Virus record (IMG/VR): IMGVR_UViG_3300030116_002621
Coordinates: 1 to 24,130 of that record
DNA from: a virus
Direction: 5' to 3' (one strand)
DNA: 24,130 nt
Notes under the pieces: model-generated
What the model was told of the DNA's origin: nothing
What the model saw: the letters and a program-made list of their open reading frames with translations, nothing else
Databases searched by the model: none
Part shown: in pieces, positions 6,973 through 12,835 of the stretch
Layout of the letters: every line of letters begins with the position of its first letter
Position numbering within the stretch: position 1 is the first letter of the stretch
Translations under genes and position numbers: made by a program

Positions 6973-8507
6973 ATTGCTCTTTTCCTACTAAAACGACTAT
7001 TTCTACGTTTCATGCGATCAAATGGGTTACTTGCTCTTTCAACTACAGTTACACTAGCTCTTTGACCACCTAACATAACTTTTCTACCCTCTCCACCACC
7101 AAGAAAGGCATATTGTAGTGCATCATGGCAATGTGAGAATCTATTTTTATCAGGTTTTTCCTCATATCTCTCACTACCCATATAATACATTCTTTTATAT
7201 TGATAACCACCTTCAAATCCTGAAATAAGGTTAGTACAAGTAGGACTAACACTTAATGATGGAAAACCATCTGTCATACGATTAATAACAGATTCTACTG
7301 CTTCTACTCTGACAGATATGTCATTTGATGGTGCTGGGTAAGCATTGATACCAGCTGCTCTTAGCATCATAAATGGTGTATGCTCAGATACTTGTGCCAT
7401 TTGATTTCCAGCTGGATCTCCAATAAACTTAAATGTGAGCTTATCCCATTGATTCTTTGATATTTCTTTTTTTAGTATATCTGCAAATCTGATAGCACCC
7501 ATGTCTTTACCAATTATTTCATGAAAAATAATCCATTTACCAGAATGTAATTGTTGGCAAAAGACAGCAGAAGGGGATCGACCAAAGTCTATGCCAACAA
7601 TCACATCACTCTGTTCCGTTGGCACTAAAGGCTCACTTGAAACATGAGTATCTCTTCTGAATGTTGGATAAACTGGTTTACCATCTAAAAGAGCTTGGTA
7701 TTCATTAAGAACATATACTTTGACCCAAGCTGGTGATTTTCCTAAGATTATCTTGTCATAATATTCTGCTTGCAAATTATCCCTATTCTCTGAATCAAGG
7801 TTAGGGTCATAACCTGATAAATTACCATGAATGTCTTTTTTCTCATACATTGCAGAGGGTTGCGAATAAAAATTCCAATCGTCAGGTTTTACCATTAATA
7901 ATTTTTCTTCAGCAGTCATATATTCAGGTACAGGAACTTCTCCAGCAACAATACCCCACCAATGATCTTCAGATGGAGCATTTGTGTCCATGATTACACC
8001 ATACCAACTTGGGCCACCTTCCCTCATTGCTGGATATCTACCAACACGCATAGTGCAAGCATCAATTATATTTTTATTTATTTCTCTAGCTTCATTAACC
8101 CAAACACCAGTTAGTTCTAATGAAAGCAGCTTTTTTACATCTTCAGTCTTATCTAAAGCTAAAAATATTACTTCAAGTTCTACTGTAGTTTTATCTCCAA
8201 GAGAAAAGCATACATTATGAGTATATGGAGGTGACCATACAAAACGTCCTAGTTCATCACTAAACCAATCTCTCCAAGTTTTTATAGTAGTTGTTTTTAG
8301 TTGTGGATTAGTATTACGAATTACTGCCCATCTGCTTTTTCTAACACCTTGTTCATTTGGTTGTTGTGCAATAGATCTTCTCATGATCTCCATGCAACAA
8401 GCTACAGATTTACCACTACCTACTGGGCCTCTTATACCTCGTACAAAAGACCCATCTTTCATAAATGCTTTGGCTACTTTCCCTGGGGGTTTATAGTCTA
8501 GTTTCAT
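6969..8507 (-). CDS. Terminase large subunit (DNA packaging ATPase/nuclease)
   Basis: This 512-aa protein has the full TerL layout. The Walker A motif is GPVGSGKS at residues 27-34. A Walker B-like hydrophobic strand ends in acidic residues in 'LTGVWVNEAREI' (about 130-141). The C-terminal RNase H-like nuclease has its acidic residues in 'VIVGIDFGRSPSAVF' (about 297-311), 'KFIGDPAGNQ' and 'SHCHDALQYAFLGG'. It powers DNA translocation into the procapsid through the portal and cuts the concatemer. It overlaps the upstream 225-aa gene by ATGA and the downstream 137-aa gene by ATGA. Length and motifs are complete, with no sign of decay. Confidence 0.95.
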   Translation of the reverse strand: MKLDYKPPGKVAKAFMKDGSFVRGIRGPVGSGKSVACCMEIMRRSIAQQPNEQGVRKSRWAVIRNTNPQLKTTTIKTWRDWFSDELGRFVWSPPYTHNVCFSLGDKTTVELEVIFLALDKTEDVKKLLSLELTGVWVNEAREINKNIIDACTMRVGRYPAMREGGPSWYGVIMDTNAPSEDHWWGIVAGEVPVPEYMTAEEKLLMVKPDDWNFYSQPSAMYEKKDIHGNLSGYDPNLDSENRDNLQAEYYDKIILGKSPAWVKVYVLNEYQALLDGKPVYPTFRRDTHVSSEPLVPTEQSDVIVGIDFGRSPSAVFCQQLHSGKWIIFHEIIGKDMGAIRFADILKKEISKNQWDKLTFKFIGDPAGNQMAQVSEHTPFMMLRAAGINAYPAPSNDISVRVEAVESVINRMTDGFPSLSVSPTCTNLISGFEGGYQYKRMYYMGSERYEEKPDKNRFSHCHDALQYAFLGGGEGRKVMLGGQRASVTVVERASNPFDRMKRRNSRFSRKRAI

Positions 8508-9181
8508 AAAAGATTTCTTCTTGCAGCTCCACCACCAGCACCAGCTATTAATGCTCTTCTTGATGCAGTAGATATAGATGGACTAGATGGCTTTGATGTT
8601 GTCATATCTTTTATTTCAGGACTTGCTACATCTTCAGATATGTTAGCACCTGAATCATTAGTAGCACCCATAATAGAATATGAACCTGATGCAGTTCTTG
8701 TGAAGTCTTCTCTACCTATAGGATTGAAATCAGGATCACCAGAATAAACGCCATCTTTTACTACACCTCTATAATCTTTATCAGCATCAAACATAGTGCT
8801 ACTTGCATCATAAACTGGTCTACCACCACTTCTTAATGCTCTTGCTTGTTGCCTTGCACTAGCTGAACTTATTGTACCCATTGCAACTGTTCCAAAAGTA
8901 GGTACAGGAATATTTATCTGTGATGACTTAGCTCTTTCATCTAACATCATTGCAAGACCAGCATTTTCTCTTACTGTACTAGCTTTTTGTGGGCTAATCA
9001 TTTCATCAATGCCCTGACTAGCTGCTCTACGTTGTGCTTGATAATCATCAAAAGCAGATTGCCTTGATGCTTCTTCTTGTTGTTGCTTTGCACGATTTGT
9101 GGCTTCTGCCATAGCTTTATCTCTTTGTCTTAGACTATCGAGATTACTTGAACCACCACTATCACTTGAACTACCACCCAT
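8504..9181 (-). CDS. Hypothetical virion-operon protein (225 aa)
   Basis: This 225-aa protein starts with a Gly/Ser tract ('MGGSSSDSGGSSNLDSLRQR'). It then has a charged helical segment rich in Ala, Gln, Arg and Glu (residues about 20-65, possible coiled coil) and a Ser/Thr-rich disordered second half. It ends 'RRALIAGAGGGAARRNLL'. No known domain is visible. The low complexity and the position just before TerL in the operon fit a minor structural or packaging-associated protein of podoviruses. An AAAGGAG ribosome-binding site precedes the ATG, and the stop overlaps the TerL start. Confidence 0.7.
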   Translation of the reverse strand: MGGSSSDSGGSSNLDSLRQRDKAMAEATNRAKQQQEEASRQSAFDDYQAQRRAASQGIDEMISPQKASTVRENAGLAMMLDERAKSSQINIPVPTFGTVAMGTISSASARQQARALRSGGRPVYDASSTMFDADKDYRGVVKDGVYSGDPDFNPIGREDFTRTASGSYSIMGATNDSGANISEDVASPEIKDMTTSKPSSPSISTASRRALIAGAGGGAARRNLL

Positions 9182-9337
9182 ACTAATCTCCTTTGTTTTT
9201 GGCTTTATATAAAGTAAAATATTTTTTAGTGTCTTGTCTTTTCACATATATCATGAGTGTGATTTACCTGTTATAGTACACACGTCTGTATTTTTAGGAC
9301 GTATATCTATAACTACTATACTGTCTGTGGGGCCCCC
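9182..9337 (-). other. Non-coding gap between TerS and the 225-aa gene
   Basis: These 156 bp carry no gene. They contain a perfect GGGGCCCC palindrome just after the TerS stop, an ACGTC/GACGT inverted repeat with an 11-base loop (about 9287-9310), and an AT-rich stretch with several TATA-like hexamers. One copy of the over-represented octamer (AAAGCCAA on the minus strand) lies at 9199-9206. A secondary promoter for TerL and the genes after it is possible, but I see no convincing -35/-10 pair. Confidence 0.35.
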
Positions 9338-9769
9338 TTAGTCTACGTTGAAGTTTATATTCACGGAAGTATTGCTAGTCTTAGGCGCATCTACTCTGAG
9401 TCCAGCACGATCCATCAGATCTCTACTTGCTTCCAGTCTTACGTGTGCTGACTTTGCATTGAGCAGTTCTCTCATAGTTGCCAATGCCTGTGTTGCGTCC
9501 CAACCCAAACAGTTCATTGCTATCTGCTGTCTGTACTCCACAACATGAGGCTTTGCAATGGTTTTGTATGCCCATGCCTTGTTCCTACCTAACCTCTTTG
9601 CTCCCTCTGTGGGGTTGCAACCATCATGCAACATTGCGTGTACTAACTCAGCCTGTGCTTCTGTTATCTGTTTGTGATTGGGTAGTAGCAATTCACTATG
9701 CTTTTGTATATCCTCTAACGGAACTATTGACCCTTGGTATCGTTGCTGTTGTTCGTTACTTGCTTTCAT
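9338..9769 (-). CDS. Terminase small subunit-like protein
   Basis: This 143-aa protein has an N-terminal helix-turn-helix-like part ('AELVHAMLHDGCNPTEGAKR', 'LGRNKAWAYKTIAKPHV', residues about 38-75). A helical segment follows with 'NAKSAHVRLEASRDLMDRAG' (about 105-125). A small HTH followed by '.vR.eAsr.lldraG' is the signature of many phage small terminase subunits. It is the first gene of the leftward virion operon, two genes before TerL. It would recognise the packaging site and load TerL. No strong Shine-Dalgarno is seen; the predicted transcription start lies only about 20 bp upstream. Confidence 0.65.
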   Translation of the reverse strand: MKASNEQQQRYQGSIVPLEDIQKHSELLLPNHKQITEAQAELVHAMLHDGCNPTEGAKRLGRNKAWAYKTIAKPHVVEYRQQIAMNCLGWDATQALATMRELLNAKSAHVRLEASRDLMDRAGLRVDAPKTSNTSVNINFNVD

Positions 9770-9787
9770 GGGGCAGCTCTTATTGTT

Positions 9788-9828
9788 ACTCTACGAGAGT
9801 ATAACCATAGGTGCTATATCAATGTCAA
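9788..9828 (-). promoter_or_regulatory. Sigma70-like promoter of the virion operon with a palindrome at the start site
   Basis: On the minus strand a perfect TTGACA lies at 9823-9828 and TATACT at 9798-9803, with a 19-bp spacer (18 if TTATAC is taken). The predicted start is near 9790, about 20 bp before the TerS ATG. ACTCT/AGAGT (9788-9800) forms an inverted repeat across the -10 end and start site and could be an operator. It is the only strong promoter-like signal I find for the whole leftward operon. Confidence 0.6.
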
Positions 9829-9854
9829 TTCACATCTGTAAGTCCTTGTTATTA

Positions 9855-9901
9855 CGAATGAATATGAGGTGGCATCGAGCCACACACATTCATATTGTTC
9901 G
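9855..9901. other. Stem-loop with ATCGA loop (copy 1)
   Basis: GTGGC (9869-9873) pairs with GCCAC (9879-9883) around an ATCGA loop. AATATGA (9861-9867) pairs with TCATATT (9890-9896), and CGAA (9855-9858) with TTCG (9898-9901). The three stems are nested with small internal loops. The ATCGA loop is shared with the hairpin at 10167-10203. Confidence 0.6.
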
Positions 9902-9974
9902 ACAACAATCCCTTTCATCACATTCCCTGACAGGGGTCTAAGAGAAATTTTAGGTCTAGACAGACCCTTTATAC

Positions 9975-10052
9975 CTTTTGGAGTAGCCGTTTCCTTTTGC
10001 AAGTCAGACGTGAAGAACGTCTGTTTGGCAAAAGGGACGTGATACCCAAAAG
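9975..10052. other. Long nested hairpin with GAAGA loop (copy A)
   Basis: The apical stem CAGACGT/ACGTCTG (10005-10011 with 10017-10023) closes a GAAGA loop. Below it CCTTTTGC (9993-10000) pairs perfectly with GCAAAAGG (10028-10035). Further out CTTTTGG plus GTA (9975-9985, one bulged A) pairs with TACCCAAAAG (10043-10052). The result is a 78-bp three-tier hairpin. Confidence 0.65.
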
Positions 10053-10060
10053 CAGATACA

Positions 10061-10094
10061 AGCCCATCTGACGTGAAGAACGTCAGGTTGGGTT
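10061..10094. other. Hairpin with GAAGA loop (copy B)
   Basis: CTGACGT (10068-10074) and ACGTCAG (10080-10086) close a GAAGA loop. A lower stem pairs CCCA with TGGG, with a T on the left and GT on the right left unpaired. Copies C and E show the same T/GT asymmetry at the base of the apical stem. Confidence 0.65.
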
Positions 10095-10101
10095 CGATGC
10101 A

Positions 10102-10134
10102 GAATAATATGTGCTTCATGGCACGATATTATTC
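10102..10134. other. Strong hairpin, 13 bp, loop TTCATG
   Basis: GAATAATATGTGC (10102-10114) pairs with GCAC (10121-10124) and ATATTATTC (10126-10134), with a single bulged G at 10125. The loop is TTCATG. It is not followed by a T-run in either direction, so it does not look like a simple terminator. Confidence 0.65.
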
Positions 10135-10166
10135 TTTACTCATGGCTACGTACTGTGCTGAATAAC

Positions 10167-10203
10167 ACGATATCATCAGGGTATCGAACCCTGATTCAAT
10201 CGT
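10167..10203. other. Stem-loop with ATCGA loop (copy 2)
   Basis: ATCAGGGT (10175-10182) pairs perfectly with ACCCTGAT (10188-10195) around ATCGA. An outer ACGAT/ATCGT stem (10167-10171 with 10199-10203) is separated by a symmetric 3x3 internal loop. On the minus strand the tip reads GGGTTCGATACCC, like a tRNA T-arm, but no tRNA body is present. Confidence 0.65.
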
Positions 10204-10240
10204 AAAACTTTGTTGTATGCCTTTGGCAGTACAAAGTTTT
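10204..10240. other. Two-tier hairpin abutting its neighbours
   Basis: AAAACTTTGT (10204-10213) pairs perfectly with ACAAAGTTTT (10231-10240). Inside, TGCC pairs with GGCA around TTT. It starts at the base after the previous stem ends and stops at the base before the next one starts, which suggests coaxial stacking in one larger structure. Confidence 0.65.
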
Positions 10241-10310
10241 CTGTTCGTAAGAATTTTGTCTGACGTAAAGTACGTCAGGTCAAAACCGTGAAGTCACTTT
10301 CTAAGAACAG
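10241..10310. other. Nested hairpin, variant loop (copy C)
   Basis: The outer CTGTTC/GAACAG stem (10241-10246 with 10305-10310) encloses TTTTG/CAAAA. The apical stem is CTGACGT/ACGTCAG (10260-10266 with 10272-10278). The loop here is AAAGT instead of GAAGA; its two end bases are complementary and can extend the stem by one pair. The T/GT asymmetry below the apical stem matches copies B and E. Confidence 0.6.
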
Positions 10311-10380
10311 GCTTACTACTACTACTACGTTCTGCACTGCTCACGTACCGAGGAGCTATACCATACCATAAAACCCCTAC

Positions 10381-10427
10381 AGAAATGCGACCTACTGTGC
10401 TGTGTCAATGTTACCCCTCGCATTTCT
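10381..10427. other. Hairpin with perfect 10-bp stem
   Basis: AGAAATGCGA (10381-10390) pairs perfectly with TCGCATTTCT (10418-10427) around a 27-base loop. It is the first branch inside the long-range stem. Confidence 0.6.
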
Positions 10428-10432
10428 TAATT

Positions 10433-10495
10433 CTTTCTAAGTTCGTCAAGATAAACTTTTTCGTGAAGAACGAAAAACTGGACGAACTACAGAAA
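10433..10495. other. Nested hairpin with GAAGA loop (copy D, different stem)
   Basis: TTTTTCGT (10457-10464) pairs with ACGAAAAA (10470-10477) around GAAGA. AGTTCGTC (10440-10447) pairs with GACGAACT (10481-10488), and TTTCT with AGAAA outside that. The stem differs from the other copies in at least four pairs while the loop and the closing CGT/ACG are kept, which is covariation within one molecule. Confidence 0.65.
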
Positions 10496-10509
10496 TTATC
10501 TTCGGGGGC

Positions 10510-10545
10510 AAGCTTGTCTGACGTGAAGAACGTCAGGTCAAGTTT
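10510..10545. other. Hairpin with GAAGA loop (copy E)
   Basis: CTGACGT (10518-10524) and ACGTCAG (10530-10536) close GAAGA. AAGCTTG (10510-10516) pairs with CAAGTTT (10539-10545), including one G-T, again with the T/GT asymmetry. The apical part is identical to copy B, but the lower stem is different in sequence. Confidence 0.65.
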
Positions 10546-10635
10546 TCTTGGTATGAATGACGACCACAAGTGAGCAGTACACAACGCAGTAGGTAGTGCT
10601 TTAATATCAATAACTGTACAAAAGGAGATGTTACA

Positions 10636-10875
10636 ATGAAACAGTTAGATTTATTTATCAAAAGCCAAGCAAGTGATCTAGAGGTTCTAGAGGATATGGT
10701 AACGTATCAAGATACTTCTACAGTTGATCTACTTGATACAGAAGAACGTATGCCATTCAGGGAGCAGAAGCTACCATCTAGTCAGCTGGACTGGGATATA
10801 CAATGTGCTATCGAGGCTGGTGATTGGGATCGTGTCCATGAATTGAATACAATCAAGCATGACATGAACAATTAA
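10636..10875 (+). CDS. Hypothetical acidic early protein (79 aa)
   Basis: This 79-aa acidic protein starts MKQLDLFIKSQASDLEVLED and ends with 'LDWDIQCAIEAGDWDRVHEL', which resembles a short helical hairpin. There is no recognisable domain. It is the first gene of the rightward operon, directly after the structured non-coding region, with AAAGGAGATG before its ATG. Phage genes in this position often encode small host-takeover proteins; that is inference from place and charge. Confidence 0.75.
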   Translation: MKQLDLFIKSQASDLEVLEDMVTYQDTSTVDLLDTEERMPFREQKLPSSQLDWDIQCAIEAGDWDRVHELNTIKHDMNN

Positions 10876-10913
10876 GAAAGCCAAATCATAGGGGGTATAA
10901 TTCTATATCCCCT
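10872..10913 (+). promoter_or_regulatory. Promoter with -10 inside a palindrome, before the 228-aa gene
   Basis: TTAAGA (10872-10877) and a perfect TATAAT (10896-10901) are 18 bp apart. The -10 sits inside an inverted repeat, AGGGGGTATA with TATATCCCCT (10890-10899 with 10904-10913). A palindrome over the -10 is the classic place for an operator; it could also be an mRNA hairpin. No T-run follows, so I do not call a terminator. Confidence 0.45.
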
Positions 10914-10938
10914 TCAATGTCAGAGAAAGGAACATATC

Positions 10939-11625
10939 ATGACATATCAAATTGAAGAATCAAACAAGACTAAATCAGAGATCGAAGCTGGTAAGCAGTT
11001 AGATCAAATCACTACTGAACAGCTTGATGCTATTGCTAGAGAGTTCAAGCCCAAGTCTACTTACACAGCAGATTGGGAGGGAGAGTTCATCAGACGTGCA
11101 TTGTCATTTGCTGAGATGTTTGAAGATGGCAATGAGGTCATCATCAAAGCCAAACTTCAGGATCAGTTACCTCGTATGTTTGAGAAGATGAGGGACAATG
11201 TCTTGGAACGTGCAGAGAAGTTGATCAGAGAACGTACAGTCAAGGTTCGTCAGGACGTTGGCATTGAGATCACTGGCAACATCTTGGAGGATCACGACAA
11301 GAAGATTGACCAGATGCGTCAACAGTATGCATCACTCAATCATGCATTCAAGCTATTGCTTACACACTTCAGACCTATGATTCAAGGTCAGACTGGTATT
11401 GACAATGGCAAGTACACTCAGCTTCATGAGTTTGCCAAGGTACATCGTATGAAGAAACGTAACGAGAAGATGACACTAGATACTCTTGTCAACAGTCGTG
11501 ACGTGTATGATGATCTTCAAGCTGAGAGATCTAAGGTTTATCCTATCAGTTCACATCATGAGGAACTGATGCTTGATATCTCTAATCAAGACGGGATCAT
11601 TGAAATGCCTGAAGATCTTGAGTAA
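10939..11625 (+). CDS. Hypothetical highly charged early protein (228 aa)
   Basis: This 228-aa protein is mostly helical and charged. It has 'AEMFEDGNEVIIKAKLQDQL', 'ERAEKLIRERTVKVRQDVGI' and an 'HEFAKVHRMKKRNEKMTLDT' segment, and an acidic end ('EMPEDLE'). I recognise no family. Codon use differs from the virion genes: Arg is often CGT and Ile often ATC, as in the SSB and exonuclease genes, which may mean high expression. AAAGG precedes the start. A good rho-independent terminator lies just after its stop, so it probably forms its own strongly expressed unit. Confidence 0.8.
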   Translation: MTYQIEESNKTKSEIEAGKQLDQITTEQLDAIAREFKPKSTYTADWEGEFIRRALSFAEMFEDGNEVIIKAKLQDQLPRMFEKMRDNVLERAEKLIRERTVKVRQDVGIEITGNILEDHDKKIDQMRQQYASLNHAFKLLLTHFRPMIQGQTGIDNGKYTQLHEFAKVHRMKKRNEKMTLDTLVNSRDVYDDLQAERSKVYPISSHHEELMLDISNQDGIIEMPEDLE

Positions 11626-11635
11626 GTTATCCCCA

Positions 11636-11670
11636 GGGGAGAGGGCTTCGGCTCTCTCTCCATTTTTTTT
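11636..11670 (+). terminator. Rho-independent terminator
   Basis: GGGGAGAGGGC (11636-11646) pairs with GCTCTCTCTCC (11651-11661) over 11 bp with two G-U pairs, capped by a TTCG tetraloop and followed by eight T's. It ends the transcript of the 228-aa gene. Confidence 0.88.
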
Positions 11671-11723
11671 ATCCGTCTCGTGATTCCCCACCCAGGGTGA
11701 GATCGCCTCAGAAAGGAAACGTT

Positions 11724-11855
11724 ATGAGTAAAGGTATAAAAGGTAGAGGTAAGATTCATAGTACATCAAGATCTTGGGAAAAATCACTAAAGAAAGTGGC
11801 TAAGGCAAAGGATCGTCAGAAAGCCAAGAAGTTAATTAAAAAACAAGGAGGTTAA
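11724..11855 (+). CDS. Small basic protein (43 aa)
   Basis: The ATG at 11724 follows GAAAGGAAAC. The protein starts MSKGIKGRGKIHSTSRSWEK and continues with repeated Lys/Ala ('KKVAKAKDRQKAKKLIKKQG'). It stops just before the next ATG, and its last codons contain the AAGGAGG ribosome-binding site of that gene, so the two are coupled. The strong positive charge suggests nucleic-acid binding. No family is recognised. Confidence 0.6.
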   Translation: MSKGIKGRGKIHSTSRSWEKSLKKVAKAKDRQKAKKLIKKQGG

Positions 11856-11856
11856 A

Positions 11857-12141
11857 ATGTTCTTTTATCTTATAGCTGGTATCGCATCAGCTTGTGCAAT
11901 TTTATTCCTACTTGCTAAACTAAATATCAAACGAGTTCTTTGTTTTGATGTTTTCGTAGACATAAGTGCCTCAATCGCATTGATTATCATGTTTGCTGGT
12001 ACATTTGCTGGAATGATGGCTGGAATCCTAGGTGGTGCAATCATTTCCATTGTATTATTCATTCTTAAACGCACAATAGGGTACGAAAAGCCAAAACGAG
12101 AAGGTTTCAAGGTTAGATGGGTGAATGTTCCCCCCAAATAA
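11857..12141 (+). CDS. Small membrane protein (94 aa)
   Basis: This 94-aa protein has two to three hydrophobic segments: residues about 2-22, about 32-50 and about 53-72. A basic C-terminal tail ('LKRTIGYEKPKREGFKVRW') is probably cytoplasmic. AAGGAGG lies immediately upstream. The glycine-rich 'FAGMMAGILGGAIISIV' helix suggests tight packing in the membrane. It lies far from the lysis cassette among early genes, so an early membrane role (superinfection exclusion or host takeover) is as likely as a holin role; the sequence does not decide. Confidence 0.7.
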   Translation: MFFYLIAGIASACAILFLLAKLNIKRVLCFDVFVDISASIALIIMFAGTFAGMMAGILGGAIISIVLFILKRTIGYEKPKREGFKVRWVNVPPK

Positions 12142-12155
12142 TCTTGAATAAATGA

Positions 12156-12279
12156 TGCAGAGTCTGGCTAGCAAGATGGTGTCTGCAACGAGTGGTGATG
12201 TCCCTAATCCACTATACTAGTCAAGTCCAGTAGGCTTTGGTTCAGCGAGGGTGTTTTTCCTCAGGGTAGCCAAAGCCTA
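12156..12279 (+). ncRNA. Candidate small structured RNA or leader before ssb
   Basis: The 179-bp gap before ssb holds three successive stem-loops. They are TGCAGA/TCTGCA (12156-12161 with 12182-12187), AGTGG/CCACT (12191-12195 with 12209-12213) and a perfect 10-bp TAGGCTTTGG/CCAAAGCCTA (12231-12240 with 12270-12279). The last has an inner GAGG/CCTC stem around a T-rich loop. No T-run follows, so it is more like a leader or small RNA than a terminator. A 22-codon ORF at 12153 overlaps it but has no ribosome-binding site. Confidence 0.4.
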
Positions 12280-12320
12280 TTGGCATTATCATTAATCATC
12301 TAACGTAAAGGAGAAATCAG

Positions 12321-12752
12321 ATGAATATTGCACAAATCACAGTATCAGGTAACATTGGTCAACAGCCAGAGATCAAAGAAGTCAATGGCACTAAGGTTGC
12401 TAACTTTTCAATCGCAGTCAATGAAGGCTACACAACTAAGTCAGGTGAGAAAGTAGAAAAAACTCACTGGTACAGATGTGAAGCTTGGGACGGATCAAGT
12501 GGCAAAGGTCTTGTAACCAATGTCATTGAAAAGTATGTGTCAGCTGGCACTACTGTATTCGTACAGGGTTTTCCAATTGTAGAATCCTATGAGAAAGATG
12601 GTCAGAAAATGACTGCTTTCAAAATCAAACTAGCTGGTGTGTCATCAACTTTCAGACTCATCAACTCAAAACCAGTTGACTCTACTGCAACCAAGGGTGA
12701 TACTAAATCCCCAAAGGTTGACGACAAAGTTGACGATGAGATTCCGTTCTAG
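12321..12752 (+). CDS. ssb: Single-stranded DNA-binding protein
   Basis: This 143-aa protein is a clear SSB. The N-terminal OB-fold (residues 1-110) has 'ITVSGNIGQQPEIKEVNGTK', 'VANFSIAVNEGY' and 'THWYRCEAWDG', followed by a 'GTTVFVQGFPIVESYE' strand. A flexible linker and an acidic tip 'DDKVDDEIPF' (residues 134-143) follow. In bacterial SSBs that kind of tip recruits partner proteins, here perhaps the recombination proteins encoded downstream. It protects ssDNA during replication and recombination. The start has AAAGGAG upstream. A structured leader precedes it and a likely terminator follows its stop. Confidence 0.93.
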   Translation: MNIAQITVSGNIGQQPEIKEVNGTKVANFSIAVNEGYTTKSGEKVEKTHWYRCEAWDGSSGKGLVTNVIEKYVSAGTTVFVQGFPIVESYEKDGQKMTAFKIKLAGVSSTFRLINSKPVDSTATKGDTKSPKVDDKVDDEIPF

Positions 12753-12782
12753 GGTTGGACTGCATTAACCTAGACGGAAGTG

Positions 12783-12811
12783 GGGTGGGCTTGGCAGAGC
12801 CTACCCTTTTC
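12783..12811 (+). terminator. Likely terminator after ssb
   Basis: GGGTGGGCT (12783-12791) pairs with AGCCTACCC (12798-12806) with one G-U and loop TGGCAG, followed by four T's. It is GC-rich, but the T-run is short. It ends before the ribosome-binding site of the DUF3310 gene. Confidence 0.6.
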
Positions 12812-12835
12812 TACTGTATATTATTGGAGATCAGA

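Larger units (their letters stand above)
10317..10598. other. Long-range stem closing a multi-branched structure
   Basis: Bases 10317-10344 pair with 10570-10598 in about 25 of 28 positions (one G-T, three mismatches, one bulge). The best part is ACTGCTCAC/GTGAGCAGT, with the CTACTACTAC tract opposite AGTAGGTAGT. Three inner hairpins lie between the arms, at 10381-10427, 10433-10495 and 10510-10545. A TCTTC at 10499-10503, in the linker between the second and third, is complementary to the GAAGA loops and could form a tertiary contact. Confidence 0.6.
9770..10635. other. Divergent non-coding control region packed with stem-loops
   Basis: These 866 bp separate the leftward virion operon from the rightward early operon. 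I see no convincing gene in them. From 9855 to 10600 they consist of successive stem-loops that almost touch one another: 9855-9901, 9975-10052, 10061-10094, 10102-10134, 10167-10203, 10204-10240, 10241-10310 and a branched unit 10317-10598. Several stems have bulges and internal loops as in structured RNA. The region could encode a large non-coding RNA, or act as a replication, partition or packaging site through cruciforms. The strand of any transcript cannot be decided, because G-U pairs appear on both strands. Confidence 0.6.

Noticed and set aside
9814-10119. Minus-strand ORF of 101 codons across the hairpin region
   Set aside because: It reads straight through three strong stem-loops, its repeated 'FFTSD' simply reflects the hairpin repeats, it has no ribosome-binding site and it lies upstream of the operon promoter.
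10160-10245. tRNA on the minus strand, because GGGTTCGATACCC looks like a T-arm
   Set aside because: No matching acceptor stem, D-arm or anticodon arm lies at the right distance; the sequence upstream forms a different long hairpin.
10312-10328. TACTAC trinucleotide tract as a microsatellite
   Set aside because: It is only about five units long and is better explained as one arm of the long-range stem.
9993-10536. CRISPR array from repeated CTGACGTGAAGAACGTCAG units
   Set aside because: Copies are unevenly spaced (61-197 bp), only the loop is constant, and the spacing sequence is itself structured; no cas genes are present.
10385-10573. Plus-strand ORF of 62 codons in the same region
   Set aside because: It covers several hairpins, has no ribosome-binding site, and its sequence is explained by the inverted repeats.
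12153-12221. 22-codon ORF before ssb
   Set aside because: No ribosome-binding site, overlaps two stem-loops, and its product has no features.
12755-12835. Longer N-terminus for the DUF3310 protein
   Set aside because: It would start at TTG, run through the terminator hairpin after ssb, and precede the family's conserved start; the ATG at 12836 has its own ribosome-binding site.
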